DNA from: Luteimonas sp. JM171
GTDB taxonomy: Bacteria > Pseudomonadota > Gammaproteobacteria > Xanthomonadales > Xanthomonadaceae
Assembly (NCBI RefSeq): GCF_001717465.1
Contig: NZ_CP017074.1
Location: forward strand, 1,392,873 to 1,456,872
DNA: 64,000 nt
Direction: 5' to 3'
Below, piece after piece: positions 34,362 to 43,794 of the stretch. The notes beneath the pieces were generated by a model. It saw nothing but the letters and a program-made list of their open reading frames with translations. It did not search any database and was not told the DNA's origin. The translations under genes were made by a program, and so were the position numbers. Positions within the stretch are counted from its first letter, which is position 1. Each line of letters starts with the position of its first letter.

Positions 34362-36533
34362 ATGAAGCTTCCCCTGACGATTGCCCTGGCCCTGCTGATG
34401 ACCACCGCCTGCTCTTCCTCCGCTGACGACGCCCGCGACCAGGGCCTCCCCCAGCCGCCGGTCGCCGAGCAGCGTCCGCACCAGGTGCCGTCGCCGCACG
34501 GCGCGGTGCGCGAGGACGAGTACTACTGGCTGCGCGACGACACCCGCGAAAACCCCGAGATGCTGGCCTACCTCAACGCCGAGAACGCCTACGCGGACGC
34601 GGTGATGGCTGGCAGCGAGGCGCTGCAGAAGAAGCTCTACGAGGAGATCGTCGGGCGCATCCGCCAGGACGACAGCTCCGTGCCCGCCCGCGAGCGCGGC
34701 TGGTGGTATTACTCCCGCTTCGAGACCGGCAAGGATTACCCGGTATACGCCCGCCGCCGCGACGGCGAGGGTGTGGACGCGCTGTCGATCCAGCAGGCCA
34801 ACGACTCCGGCGACTTCGCCGACGAGCAGGTGCTGCTGGACGTCAACCGGATGGCCGAGGGCAAGGACTTCTTCTCAGTCGGCAACTATGAGGTCAGCCA
34901 GGACAACCGCATCCTGGCCTGGGCCGAGGACGACGTCGGCCGCCGCCAGTACGTGATCCGCTTCAAGGACCTGGAAACCGACGAGGTCTTCGACGACGAG
35001 ATCCGCGGCGTCTCCGCGAGCCTGGTGTGGGCGGACGACAACCGCACGCTGTTCTACGTCGAGAACGACCCGGACACCCTGCTCACCGTGCGGGTGCGCA
35101 AGCACGTGCTCGGCACGCCGGCGTCCGAGGACGTGCTGGTGTACGAGGAAGAGGACGACAGCTTCTACATGGGCATCGGCCGCACCCGCGACGACGCGTA
35201 CATCTGCATCTACGTGCAGTCGACCGTGTCTTCCGAGATGCGCTGCACCCCGGCCGCGGAGCCGGGCGAGTTCACCGTGCTGGCCGCGCGCGAGCGCGAC
35301 GTGGAATATGACGCCGACCACCACAATGGCCGCTGGGTGATCCGCACCAACTGGGACGCACCCAACTTCCGGGTCATGACCGCGCCCAGCAACGCCACCT
35401 CGCGCGACCAGTGGCAGGAATGGATCGGTCACAGCGAAGACGTGTTCATCGAGGGCCTGGAGCTGTTCGACGGCTTCACCGCGATCGGCGAGCGCTCCGA
35501 AGGCCTGGAGCGGGTGCGGGTGATCCGCGAGGGCGGCGCAGAGGAATACGTGAAGGCCGACGAGCCGGCGTACTCGATGGGCCTGAGCGTGAACTCCGAG
35601 CCGGATACCGAGTGGCTGCGCTACGGCTACACCTCGCTCACCACCCCGGCCACCACGTACGAGCTCAACGTGGTGACCGGCGAGCGGCGCCAGCTCAAGC
35701 AGCAGCCGGTGATCGGTTACGACCCGGCGCAGTACACCACCGAACGCATCTGGGCCACCGCCCGCGACGGCACCAGGGTGCCGGTGTCGCTGGTGTACCG
35801 CAACGGCTTCGAGCGCGACGGCACCGCGCCGCTGCTGCAGTACGGCTACGGCAGCTACGGCTACTCGATGGACCCGGGCTTCAACCTGCCGGTGGTGAGC
35901 CTGCTTGACCGCGGCATGGTGTATGCCATCGCCCACATCCGCGGCGGCCAGGAAATGGGCCGCAAGTGGTATGACGACGGCAAGCTGTTCAACAAGATCA
36001 ACACCTTCACCGACTTCATCGACGTCACCGACCACCTCGTGGCCCAGGGCTACGCGGCGCCGGACCGGGTGGCGGCCTACGGCGGCAGCGCCGGCGGACT
36101 GCTGGTGGGCGCGGTGGCGAACATGGCCCCGGACAAGTACCGGGTCATCCTGTCGCAGGTGCCGTTCGTGGACGTGGTGACGACGATGCTCGACCGCAGC
36201 ATCCCGCTCACTACCAACGAGTACGACGAGTGGGGCAACCCGGAGACCCCGGAGGCCTACCGCTACATGCTCAGCTATTCGCCGTACGACAACCTGGAAG
36301 AGAAGGCGTACCCGGCGATGTTCGTGGGCACCGGGCTGTGGGATTCGCAGGTGCAGTACTGGGAGCCGGCCAAGTATGTGGCGCGGCTGCGCACGCTCAA
36401 CACCGGCGAATATCCGATCGTGTTCCGCACCAACATGGACGCCGGCCACGGCGGCAAGTCCGGCCGCTTCCGCCGCTACGAGGAACTGTCGGAGATGTAC
36501 GCGTTCCTGCTGGACCAGCTCGGGGTCCAGTAA
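34362..36533 (+). CDS. ptrB: Oligopeptidase B family (S9A) peptidase with N-terminal export signal
   Basis: A 723-residue serine peptidase. The family start PHGAVREDEYYWLRDDTREN (near residue 46) is diagnostic of oligopeptidase B. The nucleophile motif is GGSAGG (near 570). The acid lies in GTGLWDSQVQYWEPAKY and the catalytic His in DAGHGGKSGR (near 695). Classical OpB is cytoplasmic. Here there is a hydrophobic N-terminus ending TTACSSS, a weak lipobox, suggesting a lipoprotein. The tandem arrangement with the preceding S9A gene suggests joint peptide scavenging, perhaps by an old duplication. Confidence 0.92.
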   Translation: MKLPLTIALALLMTTACSSSADDARDQGLPQPPVAEQRPHQVPSPHGAVREDEYYWLRDDTRENPEMLAYLNAENAYADAVMAGSEALQKKLYEEIVGRIRQDDSSVPARERGWWYYSRFETGKDYPVYARRRDGEGVDALSIQQANDSGDFADEQVLLDVNRMAEGKDFFSVGNYEVSQDNRILAWAEDDVGRRQYVIRFKDLETDEVFDDEIRGVSASLVWADDNRTLFYVENDPDTLLTVRVRKHVLGTPASEDVLVYEEEDDSFYMGIGRTRDDAYICIYVQSTVSSEMRCTPAAEPGEFTVLAARERDVEYDADHHNGRWVIRTNWDAPNFRVMTAPSNATSRDQWQEWIGHSEDVFIEGLELFDGFTAIGERSEGLERVRVIREGGAEEYVKADEPAYSMGLSVNSEPDTEWLRYGYTSLTTPATTYELNVVTGERRQLKQQPVIGYDPAQYTTERIWATARDGTRVPVSLVYRNGFERDGTAPLLQYGYGSYGYSMDPGFNLPVVSLLDRGMVYAIAHIRGGQEMGRKWYDDGKLFNKINTFTDFIDVTDHLVAQGYAAPDRVAAYGGSAGGLLVGAVANMAPDKYRVILSQVPFVDVVTTMLDRSIPLTTNEYDEWGNPETPEAYRYMLSYSPYDNLEEKAYPAMFVGTGLWDSQVQYWEPAKYVARLRTLNTGEYPIVFRTNMDAGHGGKSGRFRRYEELSEMYAFLLDQLGVQ

Positions 36534-36559
36534 CAGCGCTGCAGCGCGCCCATGGCGGA

Positions 36560-36565
36560 TACCAT
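36560..36565 (+). promoter_or_regulatory. -10-like hexamer 7 nt before the DUF454 gene
   Basis: TACCAT ends 7 nt before the ATG at 36573. A weaker match than the others in this set. Confidence 0.3.
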
Positions 36566-36572
36566 GGGCGCG

Positions 36573-36968
36573 ATGAAACCGACCGTCCGCTTCCGCTGGG
36601 CCTGGTGGCTGCTGGCCTACCTCAGCCTGGGCCTGGGGATCCTGGGCGTGGTCCTGCCGGGGCTGCCGACGGTGCCGTTCATCCTGCTGGCGGCATGGGC
36701 GGCCATGCGCGGCTCCCCCAGGCTGCACGCCTGGCTGCTGGCGCACCCCAACTTCGGGCCCATGATCCGCAACTGGCAGGAGCATGGCGCCATCACCCGC
36801 CGCTCCAAGGTGCTGGCCATCGGCACCATGATCCTGTGCGCGGTGATCGTGTTCGTGTTCGCGCCGCGCGCCTGGATTGCCTGGACGGCGACCGGGATCA
36901 TGGCGGTGGTGGGAACGTGGCTGTGGTTCCGGCCCGAACCCCCGGCCCGGCACCGCCCGACTGATTGA
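36573..36968 (+). CDS. DUF454 (YbaN) family inner-membrane protein
   Basis: A 131-residue protein with three or four hydrophobic helices. The family signature is visible at the start: LAYLSLGLGILGVVLPGLPTVPF, followed by LLAAWAAMRGSPRLHAWLLAHP and FGPMIRNWQEHGAI. The charged loop RRSKVLAIGTMI precedes the last pair of helices. The function of YbaN-type proteins is unknown. I chose ATG 36573 (MKPTVRFRWAW); an in-frame ATG at 36552 would only add MADTMGA. The gene lies between the peptidases and lptM. Confidence 0.85.
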   Translation: MKPTVRFRWAWWLLAYLSLGLGILGVVLPGLPTVPFILLAAWAAMRGSPRLHAWLLAHPNFGPMIRNWQEHGAITRRSKVLAIGTMILCAVIVFVFAPRAWIAWTATGIMAVVGTWLWFRPEPPARHRPTD

Positions 36969-37000
36969 CCGCGTCCATTCCGCGTCGCCGCCGCTGCCGC

Positions 37001-37006
37001 TACACT
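37001..37006 (+). promoter_or_regulatory. -10-like hexamer 6 nt before lptM
   Basis: TACACT ends 6 nt before the ATG at 37013, the same spacing as for hemC, the WYL regulator and the HAD gene. Confidence 0.4.
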
Positions 37007-37012
37007 GCCGCC

Positions 37013-37309
37013 ATGAATCTTCCCCGCCTGCTTCCGCCCTCGCTCGCGCTGTGCGCGCTCCTGCTTGCCGCCTGCGGCAACAAGGCCGACCTGTTCATGC
37101 CCCCGCCGCCTGACGACGAGGAAATCGATGCGTGGGACGGCGAGGACGATGCGTTCGACGAGGATGCCGGGGACGATATCCAGGACGATCCCCCGGTGTC
37201 GCCTCCCCCGGTGCCGACCGGCACCGAGCCGGCCCAGGCGCCGATCCCGGAGATTGAGGCCGATGACGATCCGGAACCGCCGCCGGCCGGGCCGGTCGAC
37301 GACGAGTGA
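37013..37309 (+). CDS. lptM: LptM-like small lipoprotein (YifL family)
   Basis: A 98-residue lipoprotein: signal peptide [20 protein letters not shown] with lipobox LAAC, then the short conserved [12 protein letters not shown], equivalent to CGLKGPLYFPP of E. coli LptM, which helps mature the LPS translocon LptD. The rest is an Asp/Glu/Pro-rich low-complexity tail not present in E. coli. Position directly upstream of dapF, then DUF484 and xerC, is the same as in E. coli and supports the assignment. Confidence 0.82.
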   Translation: MNLPRLLPPSLALCALLLAACGNKADLFMPPPPDDEEIDAWDGEDDAFDEDAGDDIQDDPPVSPPPVPTGTEPAQAPIPEIEADDDPEPPPAGPVDDE

Positions 37310-37313
37310 GGCG

Positions 37314-38174
37314 GTGACCGCCGCGGCGGAACCAGCGGCGCCGGCCCTGCGTTTCACCAAGATGCATGGCGCCGGCAACGACTTCGTGGTCCTTGACCTG
37401 CGCGACGGGCGCACGCCGCCCGCGCCAGCGCTGTGCCGTGCGCTGGCCGACCGGCGCACCGGCGTGGGCTGCGACCAGATCCTGACCATCGAGCCGCCCC
37501 GCTCACCGGCGGCGGCCGCTTCCTACCGGATCTGGAACGCCGACGGCTCCAGCGGCGCCCAGTGCGGCAACGGCGCGCGCTGCGTGGCGGCCTGGCTGCA
37601 CCGCCGTGGCACGCCCGGGGTCTCCCGCTTCATCCTGGACAGCCCCGCCGGTATCCACGAGGTGGAGATGCTGGGCGATGGCCGGGTCCGGGTGGCGATG
37701 GGGGAACCGGACTTTGCGCCGGCGGCCATTCCGCTGGCAGGATTCCGCAGCGGGACCGATCCCTACGTGCTGGACCTGGGCGGCATGCCGGTGGAGTTTG
37801 GCGCGGTGTCGATGGGCAATCCGCACGCGGTGGTCGAGGTGGACGATGTGGATTCCGCGCCCGTCGACGGCCTCGGGCCTGCGCTGCAGCAAAGCGGCGC
37901 CTTCCCCGATTCGGCCAACGTCGGCTTCGCCCAGGTGATGGACGGGGACCGCCTGCGGCTGCGGGTGTATGAGCGCGGCGTGGGTGAAACCCGGGCCTGC
38001 GGCAGCGGCGCCTGCGCCGCGGCCGTGGTGCTGATGCGCCGCGGCCGGGTCGGGCGCGAGGTCAGCGTGCAGCTGCCGGGGGGTACCCTGAGCATCGCCT
38101 GGCCCGGAGCGGGCCAACCCGTGATGATGGCCGGACCGGCCGCTTTCGTATTCGAAGGGGAGTGGATCCAATGA
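37314..38174 (+). CDS. dapF: Diaminopimelate epimerase
   Basis: Interconverts LL- and meso-diaminopimelate for lysine and peptidoglycan synthesis. The 286-residue product contains [16 protein letters not shown], the first catalytic Cys in [12 protein letters not shown] (near residue 84), [10 protein letters not shown], and the second Cys in [15 protein letters not shown] (near 226). The start is GTG 37314. The in-frame upstream ATG at 37065 lies inside lptM, and the ATG of KMHGAGND would cut the domain. The stop overlaps the DUF484 start (ATGA). Confidence 0.96.
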   Translation: MTAAAEPAAPALRFTKMHGAGNDFVVLDLRDGRTPPAPALCRALADRRTGVGCDQILTIEPPRSPAAAASYRIWNADGSSGAQCGNGARCVAAWLHRRGTPGVSRFILDSPAGIHEVEMLGDGRVRVAMGEPDFAPAAIPLAGFRSGTDPYVLDLGGMPVEFGAVSMGNPHAVVEVDDVDSAPVDGLGPALQQSGAFPDSANVGFAQVMDGDRLRLRVYERGVGETRACGSGACAAAVVLMRRGRVGREVSVQLPGGTLSIAWPGAGQPVMMAGPAAFVFEGEWIQ

Positions 38175-38845
38175 CCGACACCGTCGAAAAGACCGGCGCG
38201 CACGAAGTCGCCGCCTGGCTGCGCCGGCACCCGAAGTTCCTGCAGCAGTTCCCGGACCTGGCGATGAGCCTGGTGGTGCCGCGCGATGACGGCCCGGCGG
38301 CCTCGCTGGCCAGCTACCAGCTGGAGGTGCTGCGCGACAAGAACCGCGAACTCTCGCGGCGCCTGCAAGACCTGTTCGCCATCTCCCAGGAGAACGAGCG
38401 CCTGGCCGTGCGCACCCACCAGCTCACCCTTTCGCTGATGCGCCAGACCACCGCCGCCGGCACCGTGCGCGCGATGGCGGCCGCGCTGGCCGAGGACTTC
38501 GCCGGTGACCTGGTGCGCATCGTCCTGTTCAAGCCCATCGCCGGGCTCGAGGAGGCCGACTGGCTGCAGGTGATCAGCCGCGACGACCGCCTGCTCGTGC
38601 CGTTCGCCGACTGCCTCAGGGAAGGCGAGCCGCTGTGCGGGCGCCTGCATCCGGACAAGCAGGCGGTGCTGTACGGCGCGCGGGTGGAGGAAGTGAACTC
38701 CAGCGCGCTGCTGCCGCTGGAAGGCGTTGGCCTGGTGGCGGTCGGCAGCCACGACCCGAACCGCTTCTACCCCGGCATGGGCACCCTGTTCCTGCGGATG
38801 ATGGGCGAGACCCTCGCCACCGCCCTGCAGCGCTTCGATGGCTGA
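38171..38845 (+). CDS. DUF484 family protein (YigA-like)
   Basis: A 224-residue protein with the family start [23 protein letters not shown], then an alpha-helical stretch ([19 protein letters not shown]) and a GAF-like C-terminal domain from about residue 95. It is conserved between dapF and xerC in gammaproteobacteria, which is exactly its place here, overlapping dapF by 4 nt and xerC by 8 nt. Function unknown. Confidence 0.92.
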   Translation: MTDTVEKTGAHEVAAWLRRHPKFLQQFPDLAMSLVVPRDDGPAASLASYQLEVLRDKNRELSRRLQDLFAISQENERLAVRTHQLTLSLMRQTTAAGTVRAMAAALAEDFAGDLVRIVLFKPIAGLEEADWLQVISRDDRLLVPFADCLREGEPLCGRLHPDKQAVLYGARVEEVNSSALLPLEGVGLVAVGSHDPNRFYPGMGTLFLRMMGETLATALQRFDG

Positions 38846-39764
38846 CAGCGGTTCCCCGGCGCAGGACCCGGACGCGCTGCTGGCGCCGGTCGCGCCGTTC
38901 CTCGCCCACCTCGAGGTGGAGCGGCGGGCCTCCGCCCACACCCTGGATGCCTACCGCCGCGACCTCGCCGCCCTGTGCGAATGGGCCGCGAAGGACGGCA
39001 CCGCCCCCCAATCCCTGGACCCGGCTACCATCCGCGCCTTCATCGCCGCCGAACACCGCCGCGGGCTCGCGCCCTCCAGCCTGCAGAGGCGCCTGTCCGC
39101 CTGCCGCGGCTGGTACCGCTGGCTGCTGCGCAACGGCCGGATCAAGGCGGACCCCACCACCGGCGTGCGCGCGCCCAAGGCCCGACGCAAGCTGCCGCAG
39201 GTGCTCGATCCGGACGAGGCCAAGGCGCTGGTGGAAGTGCCCACCGACGCGCCGCTGGGGCTGCGCGACCGCGCGATGCTGGAGCTGCTGTATTCCTCGG
39301 GCCTGCGCGTGGCCGAACTGTGCGCCCTGCGCTGGCGCGACCTGCAGCTCGACGACGGCCTGGTGACCGTGCTCGGCAAGGGCAGCCGCCAGCGCAGCGT
39401 GCCGGTGGGTTCCCACGCCCGCCGCGCGCTGGAGGAATGGCGCGCCGAAAGCGGCGGCACCAGTGATTCACCGGTCTTTCCCGGCCGCGGCGGCCGCCCC
39501 ATCAGCCCCCGCACCGTCCAGGTCCGCATGCGCCTGCTCGCCCAACGCCAGGGCCTGTTCAAGCGCGTCCACCCGCACCTGCTGCGCCACTCCTTTGCCA
39601 GCCACGTGCTGGAATCCTCCGGCGACCTGCGCGGCGTCCAGGAACTGCTCGGCCACGCCGACATCGCCACCACCCAGATCTACACCCACCTGGACTTCGG
39701 CCACCTCTCCCGCGTCTACGACGCCGCCCACCCCCGCGCCCGGCGCAAGACCTCGTCGGACTGA
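38838..39764 (+). CDS. xerC: Site-specific tyrosine recombinase XerC
   Basis: With XerD it resolves chromosome dimers at dif during division. The 308-residue product has the N-terminal SAM-like domain ([20 protein letters not shown]). The catalytic domain holds the Arg in [13 protein letters not shown], the Lys in [43 protein letters not shown] with the catalytic Tyr, and the C-terminal [13 protein letters not shown] typical of XerC. It ends the lptM-dapF-DUF484-xerC set. Confidence 0.95.
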   Translation: MADSGSPAQDPDALLAPVAPFLAHLEVERRASAHTLDAYRRDLAALCEWAAKDGTAPQSLDPATIRAFIAAEHRRGLAPSSLQRRLSACRGWYRWLLRNGRIKADPTTGVRAPKARRKLPQVLDPDEAKALVEVPTDAPLGLRDRAMLELLYSSGLRVAELCALRWRDLQLDDGLVTVLGKGSRQRSVPVGSHARRALEEWRAESGGTSDSPVFPGRGGRPISPRTVQVRMRLLAQRQGLFKRVHPHLLRHSFASHVLESSGDLRGVQELLGHADIATTQIYTHLDFGHLSRVYDAAHPRARRKTSSD

Positions 39765-39816
39765 ACGAGCGCCACACGCGAAGTGGCGTGATCCGGAACA
39801 TCACCGCGCTGCTCGA

Positions 39817-39926
39817 GGGGCCGGTGGGGCAGCCCGCGGCGGGACTGTCCGCGCCATGGACGGCGCGGACAAGGCTCCATGGACGGATTCACGGCGTGTC
39901 CCGCCGCGGGCTGCCCCGCCGGCCCC
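39817..39926. repeat. Hairpin repeat, family B (110 bp)
   Basis: Two 28-bp arms, 39817-39844 and 39899-39926, are complementary with one mismatch (left arm begins GGGGCCGGTGGGGC). They flank a 54-bp core (39845-39898). The core carries its own perfect stem, GTCCGCGCC/GGCGCGGAC (39847-39870), and repeats CCATGGACGG twice. It lies in the 238-nt gap between xerC and hslV. A small hairpin, CGCCAC/GTGGCG (39770-39788), precedes it. The architecture is that of family A, but the core is unrelated. Confidence 0.88.
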
Positions 39927-40002
39927 CCCGCGAACCACGCCCTCCGCCCTTGCATCACCGCCCCACGGTCCCCACACAGGGAATTCGACCCCCGGAGGCC
40001 GC

Positions 40003-40554
40003 ATGGATCCCAGCCAGAATCCCCACGTATTCCACGCCACCACCATCGTCTCGGTGCGCCGCGGCGACAAGGTTGCCATCGCCGGCGACGGGCAGGTGAC
40101 CCTTGGCAACACCGTGATGAAGGCCAACGCCCGCAAGGTGCGCCGCCTGGGCAAGGACGGCCAGGTCCTGGCCGGCTTCGCCGGCGCCGCCGCCGACGCC
40201 TTCACCCTGTTCGAACTGTTCGAATCCAAGCTTGAAAAGCACGGCCAGCTCCTGCGCGCCGCCGTCGAGTTCGCCAAGGACTGGCGCACCGAGCGCCGCT
40301 TCGGGAAGCTCGAGGCCCTGCTGGCCGTGGCCGACAGGGAGACCTCGCTGGTGATCAGCGGCACCGGCGACGTGATCGAGCCCGACGACGGCGTGGTCGC
40401 CATCGGCTCGGGCGGCCCCTACGCGCTGTCCGCCGCGCGGGCGCTTGCCGCCCACACCGAAATGGACCCGAAATCGATCGCCGTCGAAGCGCTCAAGATC
40501 GCCGGCGACGTGTGCATCTACACCAATGGCAACGTCGTGGTGGAGGAACTCTGA
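40003..40554 (+). CDS. hslV: ATP-dependent protease HslV, peptidase subunit
   Basis: A 183-residue threonine peptidase of the HslUV (ClpQY) complex. The mature catalytic core starts at the Thr of [19 protein letters not shown], preceded here by a 12-residue leader ([12 protein letters not shown]), longer than the single Met of E. coli. [15 protein letters not shown] and [15 protein letters not shown] are conserved. An upstream CCGGAGG supports ATG 40003. Its stop overlaps the hslU start by 1 nt. Confidence 0.97.
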   Translation: MDPSQNPHVFHATTIVSVRRGDKVAIAGDGQVTLGNTVMKANARKVRRLGKDGQVLAGFAGAAADAFTLFELFESKLEKHGQLLRAAVEFAKDWRTERRFGKLEALLAVADRETSLVISGTGDVIEPDDGVVAIGSGGPYALSAARALAAHTEMDPKSIAVEALKIAGDVCIYTNGNVVVEEL

Positions 40555-41957
40555 TGGCCAGCAACAACACTTCCGCCACCATGACCCCGCGCGAGATCGT
40601 GCAGGAGCTGGACCGACACATCGTGGGCCAGAACGACGCCAAGCGCGCCGTGGCCATCGCCCTGCGCAACCGCTGGCGCCGCGCCCAGCTGCCCGACGAG
40701 CTGCGCAACGAGGTCATGCCCAAGAACATCCTCATGATCGGCCCCACCGGCGTGGGCAAGACCGAGATCGCGCGCCGGCTGGCGACCCTGGCCAACGCTC
40801 CGTTCGTGAAGGTCGAGGCGACACGCTTCACCGAGGTCGGCTACGTGGGCAAGGACGTGGAGCAGATCATCCGCGACCTGGCCGACACCGCGGTCAAGAT
40901 GTTCCGCCAGCAGGCCAAGCGCCGCGTGCGCACCCAGGCCGAGGAGCGCGCCGAGGACCGCATCCTCGACGCCCTGCTGCCGCGCCGCGAGGCCCCACCG
41001 CAGGCGCCCGGCTTCGGGTTTGCCCCCCGCCCGGAGACCGCCACCGTGGATATTGGCGCGGAGCCCTCGGGCCAGGAATCCGATACCCGCCGCAAGCTGC
41101 GCCAGCGCCTGCGCGCGGGCGAGCTGGACGAGCGCGAGATCGAACTGGACCTGGCGGCGGGCGCCAGCGGCATGGACATCATCACCCCGCCCGGCATGGA
41201 GGAGATGGGCCAGCAGCTGCGGCAGATGTTCTCCAGCCTGGGCGGCGGCCGGACCCAGAAGCGCAAGATGAGCATCCGCGCCGCGCGCCCGCTGCTGATC
41301 GAGGAGGAGGCCGGCAAGCTGGTCAACGAGGATGAAGTGCGCGAGGCCGCGATCGAGGCCGCCGAGCAGCACGGCATCGTGTTCCTGGACGAGATCGACA
41401 AGGTCGCCCGCCGCAGCGAGGGCGGGGTGAGCGGCGCCGACGTCAGCCGCGAAGGCGTGCAGCGCGACCTGCTGCCGCTGGTGGAAGGCTCCACCGTCAG
41501 CACCAAGTACGGGCCGGTCAAGACCGACCACATCCTGTTCATCGCCTCGGGCGCCTTCCACATGGCCAAGCCCAGCGACCTGGTGCCCGAGCTGCAGGGG
41601 CGCTTCCCGATCCGCGTGGAGCTCAACGCCCTGACCAAGGACGACTTCGTGCGCATCCTCACCGAGCCCAGGGCAGCGCTGACCACCCAGTACGTGGAGC
41701 TGCTGAAGACCGAAGGCGTGGAGCTGGAGTTCACCAACGATGCCATCGAGCGCCTGGCGGAGATCGCCGCCCAGGTGAACGAGAAGCAGGAGAACATCGG
41801 TGCCCGGCGACTGCACACGGTGCTGGAGCGGCTGCTCGACAACTTGAGCTACGAGGCCCCGGACAAGACCGGCAAGGTGGTCATCGACCGCGCCTACGTG
41901 GATGGACAGCTCGGCGAGCTGGTGGAAGACCAGGATCTGAGCCGCTACATCCTCTGA
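40554..41957 (+). CDS. hslU: ATP-dependent protease HslU, ATPase subunit
   Basis: A 467-residue AAA+ unfoldase that feeds substrates to HslV. Walker A is [15 protein letters not shown] (near residue 63). The I domain follows (about 110-245). Walker B is [14 protein letters not shown] (near 278). The C-terminal tail ends [14 protein letters not shown], the conserved motif that docks into HslV. ATG 40554 ([16 protein letters not shown]) is the start that couples it to hslV. An earlier in-frame ATG at 40512 lies inside hslV and is rejected. Confidence 0.97.
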   Translation: MASNNTSATMTPREIVQELDRHIVGQNDAKRAVAIALRNRWRRAQLPDELRNEVMPKNILMIGPTGVGKTEIARRLATLANAPFVKVEATRFTEVGYVGKDVEQIIRDLADTAVKMFRQQAKRRVRTQAEERAEDRILDALLPRREAPPQAPGFGFAPRPETATVDIGAEPSGQESDTRRKLRQRLRAGELDEREIELDLAAGASGMDIITPPGMEEMGQQLRQMFSSLGGGRTQKRKMSIRAARPLLIEEEAGKLVNEDEVREAAIEAAEQHGIVFLDEIDKVARRSEGGVSGADVSREGVQRDLLPLVEGSTVSTKYGPVKTDHILFIASGAFHMAKPSDLVPELQGRFPIRVELNALTKDDFVRILTEPRAALTTQYVELLKTEGVELEFTNDAIERLAEIAAQVNEKQENIGARRLHTVLERLLDNLSYEAPDKTGKVVIDRAYVDGQLGELVEDQDLSRYIL

Positions 41958-41980
41958 TCCGGTTCGCCCGGGGACGAACG

Positions 41981-42006
41981 AAAAGCCCGCCGAACGGCGG
42001 GCTTTT
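41981..42006 (+). terminator. Rho-independent terminator after hslVU
   Basis: AAAAGCCCGCC-GAAC-GGCGGGCTTTT: an 11-bp stem including A/T ends, 23 nt after the hslU stop. The symmetrical A- and T-runs would also terminate the convergent b561 remnant. Confidence 0.9.
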
Positions 42007-42011
42007 CGCTG

Positions 42012-42473
42012 TCAGCGCCGCTGGTTCCCGCTGCCCCGGGCCATGCTCGGGAATACGCCGTCGCGGCGGATCCAGGCATGCACCAGGGCTGCAGCCAGGT
42101 GCAGCAGCACGGTGGCGAACAGCAGCCAGGCCAGCAGCCCGTGCGCGCCCCGGAGCACGGCGTACCAGGTCGGGTCGACCGGGGCGATCGATGGCAGCTG
42201 GACGCCGGCGAACAGGGTGACCGGGGAGCCGCCCGCCGAGAGCAGCCCCCAGCCCAGCAGCGGCATCGCCAGCATCAGCGCATACAGCAGCCAGTGCGAC
42301 GCATGCGCTGCCAGTACCTGCCAGCGTGGGAGGTCGGACGGCAGCGGCGGCGGGCGGTGCCTGAGCCGGTTGGCGTCATCGGCCTGCGCACGCTGCTCCG
42401 CGGTGATCTCGCTGAACTCCGCATGCGGCCGCATCACCCAGCGCATGTAGCGCACGCTGCCATCCGCGGCCAC
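42012..42473 (-). pseudogene. N-terminally truncated cytochrome b561-like fragment
   Basis: The 153-residue frame matches only the second half of a prokaryotic cytochrome b561. RLRHRPPPLPSDLPRWQVLA corresponds to the loop after helix 2, followed by helix 3 (HASHWLLYALMLAMPLLGW) and helix 4 (LRGAHGLLAWLLFATVLLHL). The first two helices, which carry haem-ligating His, are missing. Reading upstream in frame gives no helix and reaches a TAG near 42557. The first 40 residues (YMRWVMRPHAEFSEI) do not resemble b561. The likely start is GTG 42473. It is probably a remnant; a reduced functional protein is less likely. Confidence 0.65.
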
Positions 42474-42555
42474 CAGCCCGAAGGCAGGTCGGTGGAGAGG
42501 GGTCGGGGCATGGGCGGCTCGAGTGGGTGGGGAAGCCCGGCGGGGCGGGTCCGGC

Positions 42556-42561
42556 TATAGT
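42556..42561 (+). promoter_or_regulatory. Putative -10 (TATAGT) for the ClpP-fold lipoprotein gene
   Basis: TATAGT lies about 90 nt before the start codon in the 178-nt gap after the b561 remnant. No convincing -35. Confidence 0.35.
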
Positions 42562-42651
42562 CGGCTGACTCCGTAATTCCCCGTCAACGCCGGCGGCGGC
42601 CTGGCCCACAGCGGATTTGGCCGGGGCTGTCCCAGGGAAGGATGGCGCAAC

Positions 42652-43329
42652 TTGATATCCAGGATGATCCAGATCTGCGCGGTGGCACTCCTGCTCGGTG
42701 CCTGCACGCCGGCCATCGAGTCCAAGGCCCTGATCCACGTCGAAGACAACAAGCTCTTCCTTGCCGGCACGCTGGACCACGGGGCGAAGCCGCTGGTCCT
42801 GGCGGCACTGGACGATCATCCGCTCGTCGACACGATTGTGTTCACGGTCGCGCCCGGTTCGGTTGATGACGAGTGCACGCTTGCCCTGGGCCGCGAGATC
42901 AGGGCGCGGGGATTGCACACCCGGCTCATTGATGGCGGCGTGCTGGTTTCCGGGGGCGTGAGCCTGTTTCTTGCAGGTGCCACGCGCGCCATGGACGGGG
43001 CCGCCACCGTGGGCGTGCACTCGTGGGAGGGGTGTACCCACGCCGATGGCCAGGCGCCGCAATGCAGGGATGCGATCGACTATCCGCTTGATGATCCGGC
43101 CCACCGGCTGCATCAGGACTACGTCAGGGAGATGCTGGGATCCGACGGGTTCTACCTGTTCTCGATCCGGGCAGCACCGTCTGATTCCGTGCATTGGATG
43201 AGCCGCGAAGAGATCGGGGAGTTCGGGCTCGCGCCGCACACACCGGGGGAGCCGGACCTCAACGTCCCGGACCATTTGCATCCCGACGCCCTGGTGCCAC
43301 GGATGTGCCGGAATTGCCCGCCGCGTTAG
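42652..43329 (+). CDS. Lipoprotein with a ClpP/crotonase-like fold (COG3904-like)
   Basis: A 225-residue predicted lipoprotein: MIQICAVALLLGACTPA with lipobox LGAC. The mature part has the strand-helix order of periplasmic ClpP-like proteins: HVEDNKLFLAGTLDHG, DTIVFTVAPGSVDDECTLAL, GREIRARGLHTRLIDGG, VLVSGGVSLFLAGATRAMD, ATVGVHSW. In active relatives a serine sits in the VSGG-equivalent segment; a clear catalytic dyad cannot be fixed by eye. C-terminal cysteines (MCRNC) are unusual. The start is TTG 42652, which has AGGGAAGGA upstream; ATG 42664 is the alternative. Confidence 0.7.
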   Translation: MISRMIQICAVALLLGACTPAIESKALIHVEDNKLFLAGTLDHGAKPLVLAALDDHPLVDTIVFTVAPGSVDDECTLALGREIRARGLHTRLIDGGVLVSGGVSLFLAGATRAMDGAATVGVHSWEGCTHADGQAPQCRDAIDYPLDDPAHRLHQDYVREMLGSDGFYLFSIRAAPSDSVHWMSREEIGEFGLAPHTPGEPDLNVPDHLHPDALVPRMCRNCPPR

Positions 43330-43470
43330 CCGCCAGCGGGCCGGCGCCGGCCGGGAGACGACGCTGGCCGAAGTTCCGGGCTCCCGTTTGCCGGCGTGGA
43401 TCGTCGAGTGGTTTTCCGGGGTGCCGGAGCCCGGTTACAGTCGGGGGCCTTCCAGGCAGGGCGGTGCGAC

Positions 43471-43758
43471 ATGGGGATGCTGTTGAACATCGTGCGCTGG
43501 CTGCTGGCCCTGGTGCTCGGATTCATCGCCTGGCGCGCGCTGTCGCTGGGTGACATCGTCCCGGGCGTGCTGATGCTGGCGGGGGCGCTGGTGATCCTGC
43601 CCCCGGTGGGCGGGCTGGTTGCGCGCCTTGCCCCTGCGGTTGCGCGCGATGGCGTCGCGATCGCGCTGGGATTCGCCCTGGCGATGGCAGGCCTGGCGGC
43701 GGCGGGGTTGAATCCTGAGCGCGTGCCGGCGGCGGAAGAGGCCGCTGCCGGGCGCTAG
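43471..43758 (+). CDS. Small membrane protein, hypothetical
   Basis: A 95-residue protein with three hydrophobic helices (about 5-23, 30-52, 60-80) and a short acidic tail. ATG 43471 is preceded by GGCAGGGCGG and, further up, by a -10-like TACAGT (43436-43441). No family recognised. It is convergent with the polytopic membrane protein gene downstream. Confidence 0.65.
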   Translation: MGMLLNIVRWLLALVLGFIAWRALSLGDIVPGVLMLAGALVILPPVGGLVARLAPAVARDGVAIALGFALAMAGLAAAGLNPERVPAAEEAAAGR

Positions 43759-43794
43759 CCAGGAGCCCGAGTCCCTGCCAGCGGCCGTGCGCCG

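Noticed and set aside
32210..34405. Minus-strand 731-codon frame over the S9 peptidase
   Set aside because: Antisense to a protein with an intact catalytic triad; shadow composition.
43376..43434. CCGGGCTCC/GGAGCCCGG inverted repeat in the 43330-43470 gap as a further arm-core-arm element
   Set aside because: Only 9 bp of pairing and a centre unlike either known core; likely chance in GC-rich DNA.
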